Below, piece after piece: positions 62,320 to 64,000 of a stretch of 64,000 bases of DNA. How positions within the stretch are numbered: the first letter of the stretch is position 1; every line of letters starts with the position of its first letter. The notes below the pieces were generated by a model that saw only the letters and a program-made list of their open reading frames with translations, was not told where the DNA came from and searched no databases. The position numbers were made by a program, and so were the translations under genes. Source of the stretch: Novosphingobium resinovorum (GTDB lineage: Bacteria; Pseudomonadota; Alphaproteobacteria; Sphingomonadales; Sphingomonadaceae); NCBI RefSeq assembly GCF_001742225.1, contig NZ_CP017076.1, forward strand, positions 1,265,001-1,329,000, written 5' to 3'.

Positions 62320-64000
62320 ATGCGTATCGCGACGATCACCAACTGGGCCTACGGCGCGACCGTCTGCCTCACCATCGTGGCCGGTGTCACGATGGTCATG
62401 GCCTCAAGCGCCGACCGGGTCGAGCGCGCCGCGGTGCGCCAGCGCGACCTGTTCGACCAGCTTACCTTCGAGATCGAGAACGATTTGTCGGAGCTGACCG
62501 ACCAGGCGCGGCTGGCGGCGGTGACCGACGATCCCAGCCACGCCATTGCCTATCAGCGCACGCTGGCCTCGCTCGGCACGGTCGAGCAGCGCGTCGCGAA
62601 GCTCAAGGACGGGGGCGCCAACGAACAGGAATTGCGCTCGCTGGAAGAGGGCCTGCGCTGGGCCAAAACGCTGGAAGACGAACAGCAGGCGGCGATCGCC
62701 GCCACCCGGCGCGGAGACGACGCCACGGCACGGGCCATCGTCTTCGGACCGGAATACGAGCGCGAACTGGAGCGCGTTCGCTTCCTGATCGGCCGATTCC
62801 GCTACATGCTCGACCAACGCTCGGACGATTCCATCGAGCAGGCGAGCCAGGCGTCGCAGCGGCTGCGCTCGGTATCCGAAGCCATGGTCGCGATCACGGC
62901 GGCGCTGTTCCTGCTGGTGCTGGGCTTCATCCTGAAGCGGCGTATCCTGCGTCCGGTCATGACCCTGAGCGACGTCGTCAACCGACTGGCCGACCAGGAC
63001 TATACCGTGGAAACCCCGGCCTTCTCGCAAGTCGATGAGATCGGCGACATGGCGCATGCCATCCGCATTTTCCGCGAGAACGGACTGGAACGCCAGCGGC
63101 TGGAGCGCGAGCGCGACGCCGACTGGGCGGTGCGTGACCTGTTGGCGCGGATGACCCAGCGCCTGCAGGGCTGCGAGAGCGTGAGCGACCTGTTTGCTGT
63201 CGTCCGCCTGTTCGCCCCCGAGATCGCGCCGAGGCTTGCCGGGCGGCTCTATACCCTGGACAACCGCATGGACCTGATGGTCTGCGCGGCCGAGTGGCGC
63301 GGGTCGCATGGCGACGGCGCGGAAGGGCGCGGGCCGCGGGGCACCGATGCCGCGTTCGGCCCGGACGACTGCTGGGCGCTGCGCCGCGGACAGATCCATG
63401 CGCCCGGCGGGGAGATGCTCGACGTGCCGTGCCGCCACGTGGCCCCGTCAGCGGCCCGGGCGACGATCTGCGTACCGCTGACCGCGCAGGGCGAGACGAT
63501 CGGCCTGCTGGTGCTGGAGAACCTGGCGGCCGACCACGGGCCGGACGAGTCCACCGGCGTCTACATCGAACTGATGTCCGAGACGGTCGGGCTCGCGCTC
63601 GCCAACCTGAACTTGCGCGAGGTGCTTCACGAAAAGGCGCTGTTCGATCCGCTGACCGGCCTACGCAACCGGCATGAACTGGACGATACCCTGCGCCGTC
63701 TGGTCGCCACGGCGGATGCATCAGGCACGCCGATCGCCTGCCTGATGATGGACATCGACCATTTCAAGCGGCTCAACGACCGCTTCGGCCACGATGCCGG
63801 GGACCTCGTCATCCGCACCGTCGCCGCCGTGTTCGCGGGCGGCGCGCGCGAGGACGATCTGGCGCTGCGCTACGGTGGCGAGGAATTCCTGATGCTGATG
63901 CCCGGCGCGGACGAGGCGCTGGCGCTGGAACGGGCCGAGCGCATCCGCGAGCGCGTGGCTGGGCTCGACCTCACGCACGAGGGGCAGCCCATCGGGCCGG
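62320..64000 (+). CDS. Membrane-bound GGDEF protein with HAMP and GAF domains, C-terminus cut by window
   Basis: The first 560 residues of a probable diguanylate cyclase. A membrane helix near residues 10-30, a helical periplasmic sensor, a second helix near residue 190-205 (AMVAITAALFLLVLGFIL), then HAMP (RRILRPVMTLSDVVNRL), a coiled linker, a GAF-like domain (about 275-430) and a GGDEF domain starting near KALFDPLTGLRNRHELDD. The active-site motif is GGEEF (residues 519-523) and MDIDHFKRLNDRFGHDAGD is intact, so it should be active. ATG 62320 has no strong ribosome site. The last residues are beyond the window. Confidence 0.9.
   Translation, partial: MRIATITNWAYGATVCLTIVAGVTMVMASSADRVERAAVRQRDLFDQLTFEIENDLSELTDQARLAAVTDDPSHAIAYQRTLASLGTVEQRVAKLKDGGANEQELRSLEEGLRWAKTLEDEQQAAIAATRRGDDATARAIVFGPEYERELERVRFLIGRFRYMLDQRSDDSIEQASQASQRLRSVSEAMVAITAALFLLVLGFILKRRILRPVMTLSDVVNRLADQDYTVETPAFSQVDEIGDMAHAIRIFRENGLERQRLERERDADWAVRDLLARMTQRLQGCESVSDLFAVVRLFAPEIAPRLAGRLYTLDNRMDLMVCAAEWRGSHGDGAEGRGPRGTDAAFGPDDCWALRRGQIHAPGGEMLDVPCRHVAPSAARATICVPLTAQGETIGLLVLENLAADHGPDESTGVYIELMSETVGLALANLNLREVLHEKALFDPLTGLRNRHELDDTLRRLVATADASGTPIACLMMDIDHFKRLNDRFGHDAGDLVIRTVAAVFAGGAREDDLALRYGGEEFLMLMPGADEALALERAERIRERVAGLDLTHEGQPIGP

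Overview
The window is GC-rich, densely coded DNA from an alphaproteobacterium, most likely a sphingomonad (Novosphingobium/Sphingobium-like). The reasons are the many TonB-dependent receptors (four), FecI/FecR signalling, short-chain dehydrogenase and acyl-CoA operons, and the style of intergenic palindromes. No rRNA, tRNA, CRISPR array, insertion sequence or phage gene was seen, so the placement rests on gene content. Nearly all of it is accessory catabolic and iron-acquisition DNA. Genes at both edges are cut by the window.

Left part (1-17.7 kb): an acyl-CoA dehydrogenase/acyl-CoA synthetase pair lies divergent to a receptor-P450-aldehyde dehydrogenase-GFA-SDR-alcohol dehydrogenase operon. 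This looks like uptake and oxidation of a hydrophobic substrate through alcohol and aldehyde to acid. A TetR gene with a palindromic operator then faces a seven-gene CoA-thioester operon: SDR, acyl-CoA dehydrogenase, APH-fold kinase, PaaG-like isomerase, thiolase, nitronate-monooxygenase-like flavoprotein and enoyl-CoA hydratase.

Middle part (17.7-31.5 kb): bioB faces an operon for a biotin-dependent carboxylase (unrecognised 516-aa protein, biotin carrier, biotin carboxylase, DRE-TIM carboxyltransferase). An acyl-CoA synthetase and an SCP-x-type thiolase follow. surE faces a four-gene operon encoding a split dikinase-like phosphotransferase: two phosphohistidine swivel domains, one ATP-grasp domain and no PEP/pyruvate barrel. 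Its last gene encodes a biotinyl-like carrier in which Gly replaces the acceptor Lys.

Iron and general section (31.7-41.8 kb): a PPOX-fold protein, an MFS transporter, a di-haem peroxidase, a FecI-FecR-receptor-TonB cassette behind a palindromic Fur-type box, and an OsmC/pirin pair. Quinate/shikimate section (42-47.6 kb): a QuiC-type dehydroshikimate dehydratase fusion, an AAHS transporter, a LysR regulator and an exported type I dehydroquinate dehydratase. Then come a two-component system, a catecholate-siderophore-type receptor and a PiuC-type dioxygenase (47.6-53 kb).

Right part (53-62.3 kb): a kinase, a DHSWG-motif lipocalin-like protein and an EthD protein in one operon; a GntR/FCD regulator; a receptor; a membrane-fused linalool dehydratase/isomerase-like protein; a small membrane protein and an SDR. 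A partial GGDEF protein ends the window.

The most striking signal joins the middle and right parts. A 13-bp inverted repeat, ATCGT-N3-ACGAT, occurs five times (near 19.02, 27.89, 55.53, 56.55 and 59.12 kb). It sits before bioB/carboxylase, surE/dikinase, EthD-lipocalin-kinase, gntR/receptor and the dehydratase-like gene. In each case at least one copy flank carries a -35-like hexamer one base from the repeat. I infer a GntR-controlled regulon for import and breakdown of an isoprenoid or tertiary-alcohol-like compound that involves phosphorylation and biotin-dependent carboxylation. The substrate cannot be read from the sequence.
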